This document shows, one piece after another, positions 1 to 8,515 of a stretch of 64,000 bases of DNA (within the stretch, counting starts at the first letter, position 1; each line of letters starts with the position of its first letter). Source of the DNA: Trinickia symbiotica. GTDB lineage: Bacteria; Pseudomonadota; Gammaproteobacteria; Burkholderiales; Burkholderiaceae. The position numbers and the translations under genes are program-made. The notes beneath the pieces were generated by a model. It was given only the letters and a program-made list of their open reading frames with translations. It did not search any database and was not told where the DNA came from. The stretch is taken from the NCBI RefSeq assembly GCF_002934455.1, contig NZ_PTIR01000012.1, forward strand, positions 1 to 64,000, written 5' to 3'.

Positions 1-134
1 GCTAACCGCGTCAGAGCAAGATACGCCTCCGTGCTCACCCACATATCCAGACGTCGATCACCGTTGCCATCCTTGCCTGCCGTGTCGCGCCTTGCTCGAT
101 AAGCCGCTTGCCGTTGTGCCGTCGTTTGTGTCAT
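1..134 (-). CDS. Small DNA-binding (ribbon-helix-helix-like) protein, 3' part outside the window
   Basis: The gene starts with ATG at 134 and runs leftwards off the window, so only about 44 residues are visible. The product begins MTQTTAQRQAAYRARR and continues with a basic, then WVSTEAYLAL-type segment. I know this pattern from small repressor-like proteins carried on mobile elements and plasmids of Burkholderiales, where the C-terminal half is a short helical DNA-binding domain. A strong ribosome binding site (GGGAG) sits just upstream. Two identical 13-bp palindromes lie in its promoter, which suggests autorepression. The family assignment is from recognition of the N-terminus only. Confidence 0.6.
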   Translation of the reverse strand, partial: MTQTTAQRQAAYRARRDTAGKDGNGDRRLDMWVSTEAYLALTRL

Positions 135-148
135 CTCCCATCTCCCTC

Positions 149-190
149 GTTACCCGGTAACTATCGATTCGAAAGATGTTACCCGGTAAC
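149..190. promoter_or_regulatory. Two identical 13-bp palindromic operators
   Basis: GTTACCCGGTAAC occurs at 149-161 and again at 178-190, 29 bp apart start to start. Each is a perfect palindrome apart from the central base. They lie immediately upstream of the ribosome binding site of the leftward gene at 1-134, with an AT-richer stretch between them. The arrangement suggests paired operators for a dimeric repressor, probably the neighbouring gene product acting on its own promoter. The repeats are seen directly; the binding protein is inferred. Confidence 0.65.
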
Positions 191-211
191 GCGAAACCTA
201 ACGATGTGGGG

Positions 212-230
212 CAGATTTAGCGCTTACATT
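212..230. other. Element-end-like motif at the truncation point of the RTX-like gene
   Basis: The stretch CAGATTTAGCGCTTAC (212-227) resembles the outermost right-end repeat of the Tn7-like element at 9303-9318 and its flank (CAGATTTATTGCGCTCTAC), in the same orientation. On the minus strand it reads 5'-TGTAAGCGCTAAATC, starting with the TG typical of transposon termini. It begins where the RTX-like reading frame loses its family continuation. I read it as a possible old element end. The match is short, so this is tentative. Confidence 0.3.
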
Positions 231-1635
231 GATACAAAATCGCCCTTGTCTGAGAAGCAAAGCTCGCCGCATCGTTCGCACCTTCGCTTGCGAAACTCTG
301 CACCATCTGCAGGAGCGTTGGGTCGAGGCTCATCGCGATGTAGAGGTCCGGCAACGTCCCATAGCCTCGCAGATTCGGTAGCGTGAGAACAATCGGGTTG
401 AGCTGATAGCTGCCTTCGAAGTGAGAATCAAGCTGGCTGTTGTCAAAATAGGCCTCGGCTATTTCCCTCGTGGTCCCGTCAGATCGCGTGTACGTCGCGA
501 CCTCGGCGATCAAGTTGCCGCCGTCGGCTTGATTCACATTCTGGGTGGTGAGGTTGATCGAGGTGATGCCCAAACTGGCTAAGGAGTGCAGTTCCCCCGG
601 ATCGGCGACCCCATTGCCATTCGTGTCCGTCCAGACTTCCAGATTAGCGAACCCTGGGTCATTCGCATTAATGACGCCATCATGATTGGTGTCCAACGCT
701 TCCAGCGCGGTAAACCCGTCTGTGCTCGAATTGCCGAAGAGATCACTGATGTTGTTGACTGTCCCGTCGCTGTTTTCGTTCACCAAGATCCCGGTTTCTG
801 GGCCAACCCATCCCGTGTGGACTGCGTAACCCGTGTCATACAGATCGAAGAAGGCGTTCGACTGCGTCAGTGGCACTAGTTGTACTCCGTTACCCGATAG
901 GTCTAATACCAGTGGGTCTGTCATGCTTCGCCCAAGCAAAGCAGGAACAGTAAACGCGTATAGTGGATCTGAAGTCGTTCCATCGGTCGGGAATGGCACC
1001 GCATCCATATTGGAAAACATGCCATTCGGCCCGAAAAGATCGGAGAAAAAATTCGAAAGATCGTTTGACGCATTCTGAGCCATGTCATTCATAGCTCGTT
1101 TAAAACCAGCAGCTACACCGTCAGAAGCTTGCAAAAAGTTGCTTGCCGTGTTGATCGGGTTTCCATTCGGATCAACAACGCTAGTATAGCTATTTCCGAA
1201 GAAAAACGCGTCTCCCAACGTGCCGGGCCAGGCATACTCCGGAACACCCAGGGTATTCTCCATACTCGATACATCCGTCGGTATTATCGTTTGAGTCGAC
1301 GGAATAACGCCAGAATCTGCAATGCCGCTTAGCATTGACCGTGCAAAGCTATCCGATGCTACCTGGAATTGATCGTCAGAAATGTTGATACCGCTCTCTG
1401 TAGCAACGGATTCGACGTAGCCCCGGGCAAATGGGCCGAGAAATCCATAGTTACCGTTGATTTGCGCCGCATCACCGAACCATGTTGACGCGGCAGACAT
1501 ATTCTGATTGCCAGTTGTATTTGCGCTGTCGATGATGCTTTGCAGGTACAGATAGCCACCCGGATAGTCAGCGTTTGCGAGATATCCGCGCAATGTAGTG
1601 ACTTGATTCGAGTTCAAATTGATCAGGCCCGCCAT
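217..1635 (-). CDS. RTX/EF-hand-like calcium-binding protein, apparently 3'-truncated
   Basis: The 472-residue product has no signal peptide. Its middle carries the signature of large RTX/haemolysin-type proteins, DPLVLDLSGNGVQL, followed by EF-hand or dockerin-like loops (LDTNHDGVINANDPGF near residues 295-310 and WTDTNGNGVADPGEL near 315-330). These should bind calcium. In homologues as I know them, the AILYQ segment at the C-terminus is followed by a WAGV-like continuation. Here the frame ends after AILYQCKR, so the protein looks cut short. I chose ATG 1635 over the upstream in-frame start because GGGGGC precedes it. Base composition is lower in GC than most of the window. It probably shares a transcript with the signal-peptide protein upstream (69-bp gap). 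Function unknown; secretion would need type I or another route. Confidence 0.6.
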   Translation of the reverse strand: MAGLINLNSNQVTTLRGYLANADYPGGYLYLQSIIDSANTTGNQNMSAASTWFGDAAQINGNYGFLGPFARGYVESVATESGINISDDQFQVASDSFARSMLSGIADSGVIPSTQTIIPTDVSSMENTLGVPEYAWPGTLGDAFFFGNSYTSVVDPNGNPINTASNFLQASDGVAAGFKRAMNDMAQNASNDLSNFFSDLFGPNGMFSNMDAVPFPTDGTTSDPLYAFTVPALLGRSMTDPLVLDLSGNGVQLVPLTQSNAFFDLYDTGYAVHTGWVGPETGILVNENSDGTVNNISDLFGNSSTDGFTALEALDTNHDGVINANDPGFANLEVWTDTNGNGVADPGELHSLASLGITSINLTTQNVNQADGGNLIAEVATYTRSDGTTREIAEAYFDNSQLDSHFEGSYQLNPIVLTLPNLRGYGTLPDLYIAMSLDPTLLQMVQSFASEGANDAASFASQTRAILYQCKR

Positions 1636-1704
1636 ATAGCCCCCGTGAGCAAAAAAACTGCCTATCAGCCCCACATAATATTTAACCCTGAAATAACCAA
1701 TCAA

Positions 1705-2289
1705 TTATTGATTGCTGACGTACATTGATGCAATAAGCTTTCTTACAGCTTCATCGATATCTTCGAAGCGCACCTTCACGTTTTTGCTTACCGAAAATCT
1801 AAACGCGTAGCGTCCCCGGACCCCATGAGTAATCCTATTGCGAACTGCCCATGAACCCAAAATCTCAACCACCACGCTGTCCCCTTGATGATCCGTGAAA
1901 ATTATTGCTTTCTGATCGGCATTTTTACCGAGGGGCTCGCTATATACGGCGCGATCATTCTCGCGGCCAATAAATCGAGCTCCGGTGTCGCCCGAGATCA
2001 AATCGTCAGCCAGTGTTCCATTCTTTGGGTATCCCTCAACAATGATGTCCAACGAATTAAAGCTTATGGGCGGCGACCGTCTGCCCACCGTTGGCTGCAT
2101 GGACGGATAATCGACTATTATTTTAAAAAAACTTTCTTGAACCTCGGGCTTATACTTGCGCGGAATTTTAAAAATTGCGCGATTATTGTTATAATAACCA
2201 ACCGACGCGGTTATATAATCGCCATCCGCACGCGCAAACATCGGATACAAAGTGCATGCCAAAGCCAACACAATGATGACGGCTGGCAT
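1705..2289 (-). CDS. Hypothetical exported protein
   Basis: I do not recognise the family. From ATG 2289 the 194-residue product starts with a signal peptide (MPAVIIVLALACTLYPMFA) and a likely signal peptidase I site after ARA. The mature part is polar and mixed alpha/beta, about 170 residues, with no cysteine pair or metal motif seen. An in-frame ATG at 2475, with a better ribosome binding site (GGGGGA), would add 62 residues before the hydrophobic segment, so the start is uncertain. It precedes the RTX-like gene in the same direction and could be its partner, for example an accessory or protective protein, but that is only a guess from position. Confidence 0.5.
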   Translation of the reverse strand: MPAVIIVLALACTLYPMFARADGDYITASVGYYNNNRAIFKIPRKYKPEVQESFFKIIVDYPSMQPTVGRRSPPISFNSLDIIVEGYPKNGTLADDLISGDTGARFIGRENDRAVYSEPLGKNADQKAIIFTDHQGDSVVVEILGSWAVRNRITHGVRGRYAFRFSVSKNVKVRFEDIDEAVRKLIASMYVSNQ

Positions 2290-2788
2290 TCGTGCAAAAT
2301 ATAGCCCGAGCTCCCGGAGCGCAGAGCGCAACACAACACACGGTGTTTTTTCCGGGATGAAATTGAACGTTTTTCTAAATGAGCCGCCACGAACAATAGT
2401 TTGACCGTGCGTCGCACCGAGCGCGCACAAAGTGAGACTACGACCCACGCCAAGACGTGCGATGAATGGCATCATCCGATAATCCCCCGTTCCGCGAAAC
2501 CTATTAAGCCACTGCTCCTGACGGAAATAACACACGGTCAATTATGTTTAATCAATGAGAACAGCTACACTCTCGCTCAAAGGGGTAGCTGCAATTGTCG
2601 AAGCGTGGCGCAGCCAAGAGACAATTGAAACGACCTAGATGATGCCCCTGACGTCGATTACTTCTTGCTTTATTCTGCCCAGTGAATACTACGCGCCCCT
2701 AATTTTCAAGTAATGGTTAACGCGTATACGCCACTAAGTCACGCTAGCCTCGAACCCGCAAACGTTTCAATCTGTTTTCCGGCTACCC
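2290..2788. other. Stretch without a confident gene
   Basis: Apart from the possible N-terminal extension of the leftward exported protein (to 2475), no gene is supported here. The DNA is AT-richer than the rest of the window. An 8-bp inverted repeat, CAATTGTC (2592-2599) and GACAATTG (2620-2627), encloses a 20-nt loop and could be part of the promoter region for the leftward pair. Confidence 0.4.
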
Positions 2789-3089
2789 ATGAAAAAAACC
2801 AGCCACGCCAAAATCCGAAGGATTTAAATTTAGACTGACCGTTCTGAACGATGTCGCCGCACCGGAGCGGTCGGGCGCGCGATCGAGATGTTGGGCACGC
2901 TGCCCGCCACTGCCGCTGGTCACTGCGCTGCATGCTCATGGCATCGGCGAGGTGCGCATGCACCGCGTGGAGCAGTCCTTCGTACAAGCCGAAATTGCAC
3001 AGGTCATGACAAACGCAGCAGACAATCTCGAAGACGCGAACGACGGCACGCTCCCTCGTCGAAGCAGTCGCGCAGTCGATTCTGATTGA
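2789..3089 (+). pseudogene. Frameshifted relic of an unidentified gene
   Basis: Starting at ATG 2789, the frame hits a run of seven A and ends after 13 codons. With one A fewer it would read MKKPATPKSEGFKFRLTVLN and on through DVAAPERSG. Further downstream, a plausible coding segment containing HGIGEVRMHRVEQSFVQAE runs to a TGA at 3087-3089, in yet another frame relation. Codon usage looks real, but at least two frameshifts break it. I cannot name the family. It lies between the accessory pair and the tyrosine recombinase gene. Confidence 0.35.
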
Positions 3090-3275
3090 ACTCCGCTTGC
3101 CCGGCGGCCGAAGAAAGACATCGACAGCCAAATGTGCGGTGCAGGAACTTCTCTGTCTCTCGCCGAGGCGTACCGATCTGCCGCTCGAGTTTGGCACGAG
3201 GTCAGGCACGCCTTGAGCGTTGTACGCCCAAACGGCAGATATTTTTGAAGCATTTTTGATTTAGCGGGTCAGACC

Positions 3276-4751
3276 TTATTTTCGGGCAGTAAAAGCTCCG
3301 GCCATCTGTCGCGCGCGTTGGATGTCATCGCTGTGCAGGTACATCGAAGTCGTCGCGATCGAGGCATGGCGCAGATTATCGCGCACGCTCGTGAGCTCCG
3401 CGCCGCGCGCGAGCGCGTGCGTCGCATGCGTGTGCCGCATCCAATGCGGGCTGGCGCGCCGCAGCTTCTCAGCGGCGACAGGATAGTCGGCGCCGATGAC
3501 GTCGGCGGCCCGCCGGAAAAATCGCCGCATAATGTGCCACAGGCGCGCTCCCGTAATGCCGGTGGCGCGGTCCTCGTCGAGGCTCGCGAGTAGCGGCGTC
3601 CTTGGCTCCCAGCGCCTCGGCGTGAACGGCAGGCGACGCTCGACGAGATACCGATCGAGCGCCGTGCGCGCCAGCGGTGGCAGCGCGACCTTGCCCGGGC
3701 GGTGCCCCTTGCCGACCACATGCAGCCAATGATCGCCACGCTCGTCGAAGCTAACGTCGCCGAGCGTCGCGCCCACCAGTTCGCTCGCACGCAAGCCTGT
3801 CGCGTACGCAAAATCAAGCAGGAAGCGAAGCCGCTGCGCCGCCGACGCCGACCAGCCGTTCGACCATTCAAGCCCGTCGGCAAGCGTACGCACCAGCAGC
3901 CACTCGCCTTCGGTGAAGCCGCGCGCAGTGTCGAGTGGCGCGACGCGCGTACGGCCATGCACCTTGATACCGGCAAACGGGTTCGCGAGCACATACCGCT
4001 GCTCGATGAGCCAGCGAAAGAGCGCCCCGAGCACTGACAGCGCATAGGCGGTCGAGCGTGCCGACAGATTGCCGGCGAACGGCCGCCAGTCCGGTACCGT
4101 GCGGGGCCGCGGCGGCCCGATCCAGCGCTCGCGCGGCGTCGGGTGGCGCAGGAAGGCACGGTACGCGATGGCATCTTCGGTCGTGAGCGACGAGAGCGCG
4201 CGGCCGCGCTCGACGATCGCCCACAGTATCAACCGCTCGGCCTCCTTGCGATAGGCGCGCTGAGTGGCCGGCGCCTCGTGCAGCGCGAGCCACGCTTGCA
4301 CCGCGGTATAGTCGTCAACGCGCACCGTCAGCTCAGCAAGGGTCGCGATGCCGCGCGCACGCAGCACGCGCGTCACGCGCGGCGACAGCCACAGATCGAC
4401 GTCGTCGGTGATCTGTGGCACCGGCAAGGGGAGCGCGCGCACGACCTCGATCGCGTGGCCAACCGCTTCGGCGTGCTTCCGCCGCTCGTCGGCGGGGTGG
4501 GCGAGCAATGCCGCGAGGTCAGGGCGTCGCCGCTCACGCGCGAAGGCAATCAGTTGCCGGCGGATCGTGCCAATCAGTCCGCGCGCCGACGCCCCGGGTG
4601 GTCGAGCATCCGAGAGGTACCGCTCGACCGCTGCGCGCGAGGACAGCCCCGCGTACCAGGCGCGCAGCGCGGCTAGCGCATCGGCATCGGGGAACGTGGA
4701 CAATTTCGGTGAGGGATGCGGCGTGGCGACCCGGGCTAGACGCGTTTTCAT
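3276..4751 (-). CDS. Tyrosine recombinase/integrase with DUF3701-type N-terminus
   Basis: This 491-residue site-specific recombinase has all catalytic residues: R321 (TGLRASEL), K348 (GKGHR), H436 and R439 (HWMRHTHATH), H462 (LRHAS) and nucleophile Y471 (MYLH). The N-terminal 150 residues match the phage-integrase repeat region (DUF3701) that I know from a family common on mobile elements of Burkholderiales. A core-binding domain (about 150-265) with the WLIEQRYVLANPF motif follows. It is transcribed in the same direction as the Tn7-like genes, 134 bp downstream of tniQ. It may resolve or integrate the element; its sites are unknown. It appears intact, with ATG 4751 as the first good start. 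Confidence 0.88.
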   Translation of the reverse strand: MKTRLARVATPHPSPKLSTFPDADALAALRAWYAGLSSRAAVERYLSDARPPGASARGLIGTIRRQLIAFARERRRPDLAALLAHPADERRKHAEAVGHAIEVVRALPLPVPQITDDVDLWLSPRVTRVLRARGIATLAELTVRVDDYTAVQAWLALHEAPATQRAYRKEAERLILWAIVERGRALSSLTTEDAIAYRAFLRHPTPRERWIGPPRPRTVPDWRPFAGNLSARSTAYALSVLGALFRWLIEQRYVLANPFAGIKVHGRTRVAPLDTARGFTEGEWLLVRTLADGLEWSNGWSASAAQRLRFLLDFAYATGLRASELVGATLGDVSFDERGDHWLHVVGKGHRPGKVALPPLARTALDRYLVERRLPFTPRRWEPRTPLLASLDEDRATGITGARLWHIMRRFFRRAADVIGADYPVAAEKLRRASPHWMRHTHATHALARGAELTSVRDNLRHASIATTSMYLHSDDIQRARQMAGAFTARK

Positions 4752-4885
4752 GACCCTCAGTTTAGGTCGGAAATCCGTCTGGTGCGATAAGAAGGATTAT
4801 CTGAATAGGCGTCTGTTGCGAGATAGATGACAGCATCGATCGCGCTACATCCAGGTGACCAAAGGCATTGCAATCTTCGTCGCAG
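4752..4885. other. Spacer between recombinase and tniQ with a candidate recombination core
   Basis: This 134-bp spacer contains GATAAGAAGGATTATC (4788-4803), a 5-bp inverted repeat around a 6-bp centre. Tyrosine recombinases usually act on short inverted arms around a 6-8 bp spacer, so this is a candidate core or resolution site for the adjacent recombinase. The arms match poorly beyond five bases. Confidence 0.2.
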
Positions 4886-5539
4886 TTAGCCTATGTAGCG
4901 CTCAAAATATTGCCGAGTGAATGCCTTGCGAAACTCGGCTTTCATCGGCTGAGCATTGTTTGGCGACCATCCTTGGCCTCCATAGCCGGCACGGCAATAC
5001 GCGCAACGATAGGGCGCCTCCAACAGTCGCACGCTGACGAGATACGGTGCTTCGTAGCCGCAGCGCCGACAGGCTATTTCCAGAGGCCGACGATGCGCCG
5101 GGCAAACACTGATGCTCTCGATCTGGTGCAACACGCTGTGGTAGCCGTGCGCCACGCAGCGGCGACAGTGACGAAAGACGCTGCAGTAAGGTCGCCGCTG
5201 GCTTGGCTGCAATAGCGCCGCACGCAACATTTTGACGGGCACCGCTAAGGTTTCGTGCAATCGAACGATGTCGACCAGTCCAAGTTGCGGGACAATGCCC
5301 TCGTAGGGATCGATGTCCGGTCCCATCAATCGCGCGACGACATGGCCCGGCAACGCGTTCGCCTTCTCGAACTTCCACAAGATCGAGACAAGTGACTCGC
5401 AGGGATCGAGCCACTTCTTGTTGAAGACGTACCCGAGCGAAGGTGTCAGCTTGCGTTCGTCGAGGGTGAGGATCGGAAAGCTCGGAGGCCGCAACAGCCC
5501 GCGGCTACGCAGCGGCGACGAGAACGCGGCCGGTTGCAT
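4886..5539 (-). CDS. tniQ: TniQ/TnsD-family target-selection protein (short form)
   Basis: The 217-residue protein has the TniQ layout. The N-terminus carries the PCESLVSILWKF motif (about 46-57), followed by a compact zinc-binding region with C125, C128, C146, H149, C157, C160, C179 and C182. In Tn7-like and Tn5053-like elements TniQ/TnsD proteins recognise or license the target and contact the AAA+ ATPase. It is much shorter than Tn7 TnsD and lacks a long C-terminal DNA-binding region, resembling short TniQ proteins. Its start overlaps the end of the tnsC-like gene by 35 bp, so the two are probably translationally coupled. Target specificity cannot be told from sequence. Confidence 0.82.
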   Translation of the reverse strand: MQPAAFSSPLRSRGLLRPPSFPILTLDERKLTPSLGYVFNKKWLDPCESLVSILWKFEKANALPGHVVARLMGPDIDPYEGIVPQLGLVDIVRLHETLAVPVKMLRAALLQPSQRRPYCSVFRHCRRCVAHGYHSVLHQIESISVCPAHRRPLEIACRRCGYEAPYLVSVRLLEAPYRCAYCRAGYGGQGWSPNNAQPMKAEFRKAFTRQYFERYIG

Positions 5540-6485
5540 GGCGTGACTGCACGTAGCCGCAGTGATGCACGGCGTGGGCCCACAAGGCGGGCTCCGGACA
5601 ATATCCCAAGCCGTCCTTGAGCTCGCTTTCCTTCAGCACGATTTCGACCGCACGCGCGAACGATTCCATCGGGATGGCCAGGTGACCCGGCAAATTGGCC
5701 TTATTGTGCGCGGCTTCAAAAGCGCACCAGAGCCTATCGGCGTCGTTGATCAGTCGATAGCCTGCGTCAAAGGCTTGGGGAATATAGAAGCGGGTAAAGC
5801 TCCACTCGCTCCCTTCCGGGTAAGCGGTCTGATCGTATCCGTTCAGGCACGTCGCCACGTCCTCGGCATTGCGAATGCCGTAAAACGACAGCTCCTCGAC
5901 CATCAGTCGCGCCACGATCTGGGTCTTGCCGGCGATCTGCAGGGCAGTTTTTTGCGCAAGGAGTTCCTGTTGACCGACGAGGAACGTGAACAGCTTGATC
6001 TGCTGACGGTCGAGGGCATCATGCACATCACGCAGCCATTCATATTCGTTCTCGTTGTAACGCTGCGCTTCGTCGCAGAAGAGCAGGACGGTGCCACTAC
6101 CGGCCCGCGCCGCGGCCTCGCGGATGCGCAGCGACAGGCGCATGCGTTTCGACGGATTCGCGCCGGCATTCGGGTCCGGGTCACCGACGGCTTCGAGCAA
6201 GTTCGCAAAGAACGGCCCCTCGGCATGACGCGGCTTGTGCTCGCATTGGGCGTGGTAGCTCGTCATTTTCGGATAGTTGCGGGCGAGCAGCAACCGCACG
6301 TACTCAATTGCGCGGGTTTTGCCGATGCGTGACGGACCATAGATCAGCGCCCCCATGATCCGGTAGCGGAGACAGCGGACGACCAGCTCATAGAAGGCTT
6401 CGATCGCCGGCGTAGCGATGCGGTAATTGCCGGTGACGAGTGGGTGCAGCGACGGATCGATCGGACGCGGTATCTGAAGCGACAT
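5505..6485 (-). CDS. TnsC/TniB-like AAA+ ATPase of a Tn7-like transposon
   Basis: The 326-residue protein has a Walker A motif GPSRIGKT (50-57), a Walker B motif VLLFCDEAQ (133-141) and the arrangement of the TniB/TnsC AAA family. Such proteins form ATP-dependent filaments on target DNA that link the TniQ target selector to the transposase. It starts 26 bp downstream of the transposase gene and overlaps tniQ, consistent with one leftward operon. No frameshift or lost motif was seen. Confidence 0.85.
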   Translation of the reverse strand: MSLQIPRPIDPSLHPLVTGNYRIATPAIEAFYELVVRCLRYRIMGALIYGPSRIGKTRAIEYVRLLLARNYPKMTSYHAQCEHKPRHAEGPFFANLLEAVGDPDPNAGANPSKRMRLSLRIREAAARAGSGTVLLFCDEAQRYNENEYEWLRDVHDALDRQQIKLFTFLVGQQELLAQKTALQIAGKTQIVARLMVEELSFYGIRNAEDVATCLNGYDQTAYPEGSEWSFTRFYIPQAFDAGYRLINDADRLWCAFEAAHNKANLPGHLAIPMESFARAVEIVLKESELKDGLGYCPEPALWAHAVHHCGYVQSRHATGRVLVAAA

Positions 6486-6511
6486 GATGCACCTCCCAAC
6501 GTGAATGTGGT

Positions 6512-8515
6512 TTAAAAGACCTGGCCAGTCCCGATTGAGAGCTTGCGCGGACGCACGGGCGTGCGCGGCGTGAGCTCATCGACGGTGGTCACCGGTGCGG
6601 CGACGCTGGCTGCGGAGTCCGGCGCGGCGGCGGTCGTCGGTTCTGCCGGACGCGTTGGACCAACGGGCGTGCGCACAGTTGGCGCGCTCGCCAGCAACCG
6701 CATCGCGTGCGCAAGCTCGGTTGCAGCCTTGCGGGTTTGCTTTGCCCGCGCGAGTTTTTCTTGGACGTAGGCTTCAATTGGATTGGTGTCGGCGGCCGTG
6801 CGCCGCCGGCGCTTGCCCGCCTGCTTGCGAATCTCCTGACGCACCTTAAGGTTGTGCGGCACCACGCGCCACGCCCCTTGGGCCTCGAGCACGCCCAACT
6901 CGGTGCCGTCCGCCAGGAAGGATCGTACGCAGCGAAGGTCATCGGCGTTCATGTAGATCAGCAATTGCTGGCCAATCAGATGCGTGCTAGTCGCAAGCAC
7001 ACCGTTGGTGTAGCGCACTCCGTGCAGGTTGATGTGCGGACGCACGCCCTGCTCGAGATAGGCCCGCACACGACAGCGCCGTGCCGATTGCATCAGGCAG
7101 AGCGCCCGGCGATGATGCTCGGCGAGCCAAGTCACCAGCGTCTGCCTGCCGCGCACGAAGTACTCCAGCGCTTCAAGCGGCGTCGCGTTGTTCAGGCCGC
7201 TGTGCGGGGTGGCGTTGTAGCTCGCGATGGCGTACTCGACAAGTTCCTCGAGTTCGTCGAGCGAGACGTAGAGGCGCAAGTCGCCCTTGGGATCGGCGAG
7301 CACCCGGCGCAGGTCGCGCGGATGAGCGCCCGTATACCCGGGCAGGCGCGAGGATAAGCGGCTCGCAATCGTGCCGAAGAACCGCTCGATGTAGGGCCGC
7401 TCATCGGGGCTGTATTTCGGTCCGGCATCGACCAGGCAGCCGACGAACTCGCACAACGCGGTCAGCGTCTCGTTTGCGAGATTCGCCTTCCCATTGTCGA
7501 GCCTCATCCGCTCCCACGTCACATACGCCAGCTCCGGCAACCGCTGTGACGGGAAGCCATCCTGCGGTCCGTACCCGAGGCCGGGAATCGTGAAGGCTCG
7601 CGGGCGATGGGGCTCGAGCGCATTTTCGATGGTCTTAACCACGTCGTAGCGGCTGTACTCCCTTGCCAACGCAATGTGGTGGCCCAGCACAGCGCGCGTG
7701 CAGACGTCGATGATCACGAGAAGCCATACCCGTTCCATCTCGAATTCGTGTTCGAAGCCGAGCGGATCGCGCACGACTACTTTGAGCCGGATGTCGAGCC
7801 GGTGACCGTCGAATTCGACGACTTGATACGGGCGGGCCGCCGCGGGCGTGCCCGCGTCGTCAGGGCGTGGCAAGCCCTTCAGGTGCGAAGCGCCCGCCGA
7901 GCGGGCTGCCGTGCCGAAGCTGCGCAACATCTCCGCCTTCAACCGATGCGAGAGCGAACGGATCGCGTGGCCTGCCGTATTGAACGGATAGTCGGCCGCC
8001 GTCAAGCCAACCGCGCGGCATTGGCGCAGGAAATCGTCGTGCAGCGCTTGCAAACCGCGTAGGCGGGTGCGCAAGCGCCCCTCGGTGTGTCGCTGCTCGA
8101 GCAGCACCTTGCGTTGCTTCACCTGAAGGAGCAGCCAGCCCGCCAACGCGGGGTAGCGCTCGAACAGTTGCGACAGAGCGCCCGCCGCGCCACGGCTGCC
8201 GCGATCGCCACGCACTTGCACATCGCGCACTCGCCCGTACTCCGCGACGCGCAGGTAGCGAATGAGCGCTCGAAAGCCGAAGGGTCGTCCGTCCGGATGC
8301 GGCGCCTGGGCCCGCTCAAGCCAGCGGTACAATTGCCGGCGATTGATGCCCGTCGAGCGTTCGATGGTTTTGACGGAATCCCCCGCTAGGTAGCGCACCA
8401 CGGCGTGCCGGCGTGTCTCGAACGTGCGCCGCGCGGCATCGTTGAGTTCCGTCTGGGCGACAGTGGGCCAGGCGTTAACGTCGATCGCCTGGAACTCCGG
8501 TCTACGGCGATTCAT
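6512..8515 (-). CDS. TnsB-like DDE transposase (Mu/rve integrase family)
   Basis: At 667 residues this is the expected size for TnsB. An N-terminal helix-turn-helix region (about 35-70, SVKTIERSTGINRRQLYRWL) precedes the rve catalytic core with D236 (EFDGH), D340 (RLDNGKA) and E377 (PYIERFF). D340 and E377 are separated by 36 residues, close to Tn7 TnsB. A Mu-type beta-barrel region follows, then a basic and Ala/Pro/Thr-rich C-terminal tail (about 575-660) of the kind that contacts TnsC. Its start overlaps the end of the tnsA-like gene by four bases (ATGA). It should bind the element ends and join 3' ends to target DNA. Confidence 0.9.
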   Translation of the reverse strand: MNRRRPEFQAIDVNAWPTVAQTELNDAARRTFETRRHAVVRYLAGDSVKTIERSTGINRRQLYRWLERAQAPHPDGRPFGFRALIRYLRVAEYGRVRDVQVRGDRGSRGAAGALSQLFERYPALAGWLLLQVKQRKVLLEQRHTEGRLRTRLRGLQALHDDFLRQCRAVGLTAADYPFNTAGHAIRSLSHRLKAEMLRSFGTAARSAGASHLKGLPRPDDAGTPAAARPYQVVEFDGHRLDIRLKVVVRDPLGFEHEFEMERVWLLVIIDVCTRAVLGHHIALAREYSRYDVVKTIENALEPHRPRAFTIPGLGYGPQDGFPSQRLPELAYVTWERMRLDNGKANLANETLTALCEFVGCLVDAGPKYSPDERPYIERFFGTIASRLSSRLPGYTGAHPRDLRRVLADPKGDLRLYVSLDELEELVEYAIASYNATPHSGLNNATPLEALEYFVRGRQTLVTWLAEHHRRALCLMQSARRCRVRAYLEQGVRPHINLHGVRYTNGVLATSTHLIGQQLLIYMNADDLRCVRSFLADGTELGVLEAQGAWRVVPHNLKVRQEIRKQAGKRRRRTAADTNPIEAYVQEKLARAKQTRKAATELAHAMRLLASAPTVRTPVGPTRPAEPTTAAAPDSAASVAAPVTTVDELTPRTPVRPRKLSIGTGQVF

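Noticed and set aside
1725-1745. GCAATAAGCTTTCTTACAG as a left-end transposase site
   Set aside because: It lies inside a coding region near the end of the exported-protein gene and matches the repeat consensus poorly.
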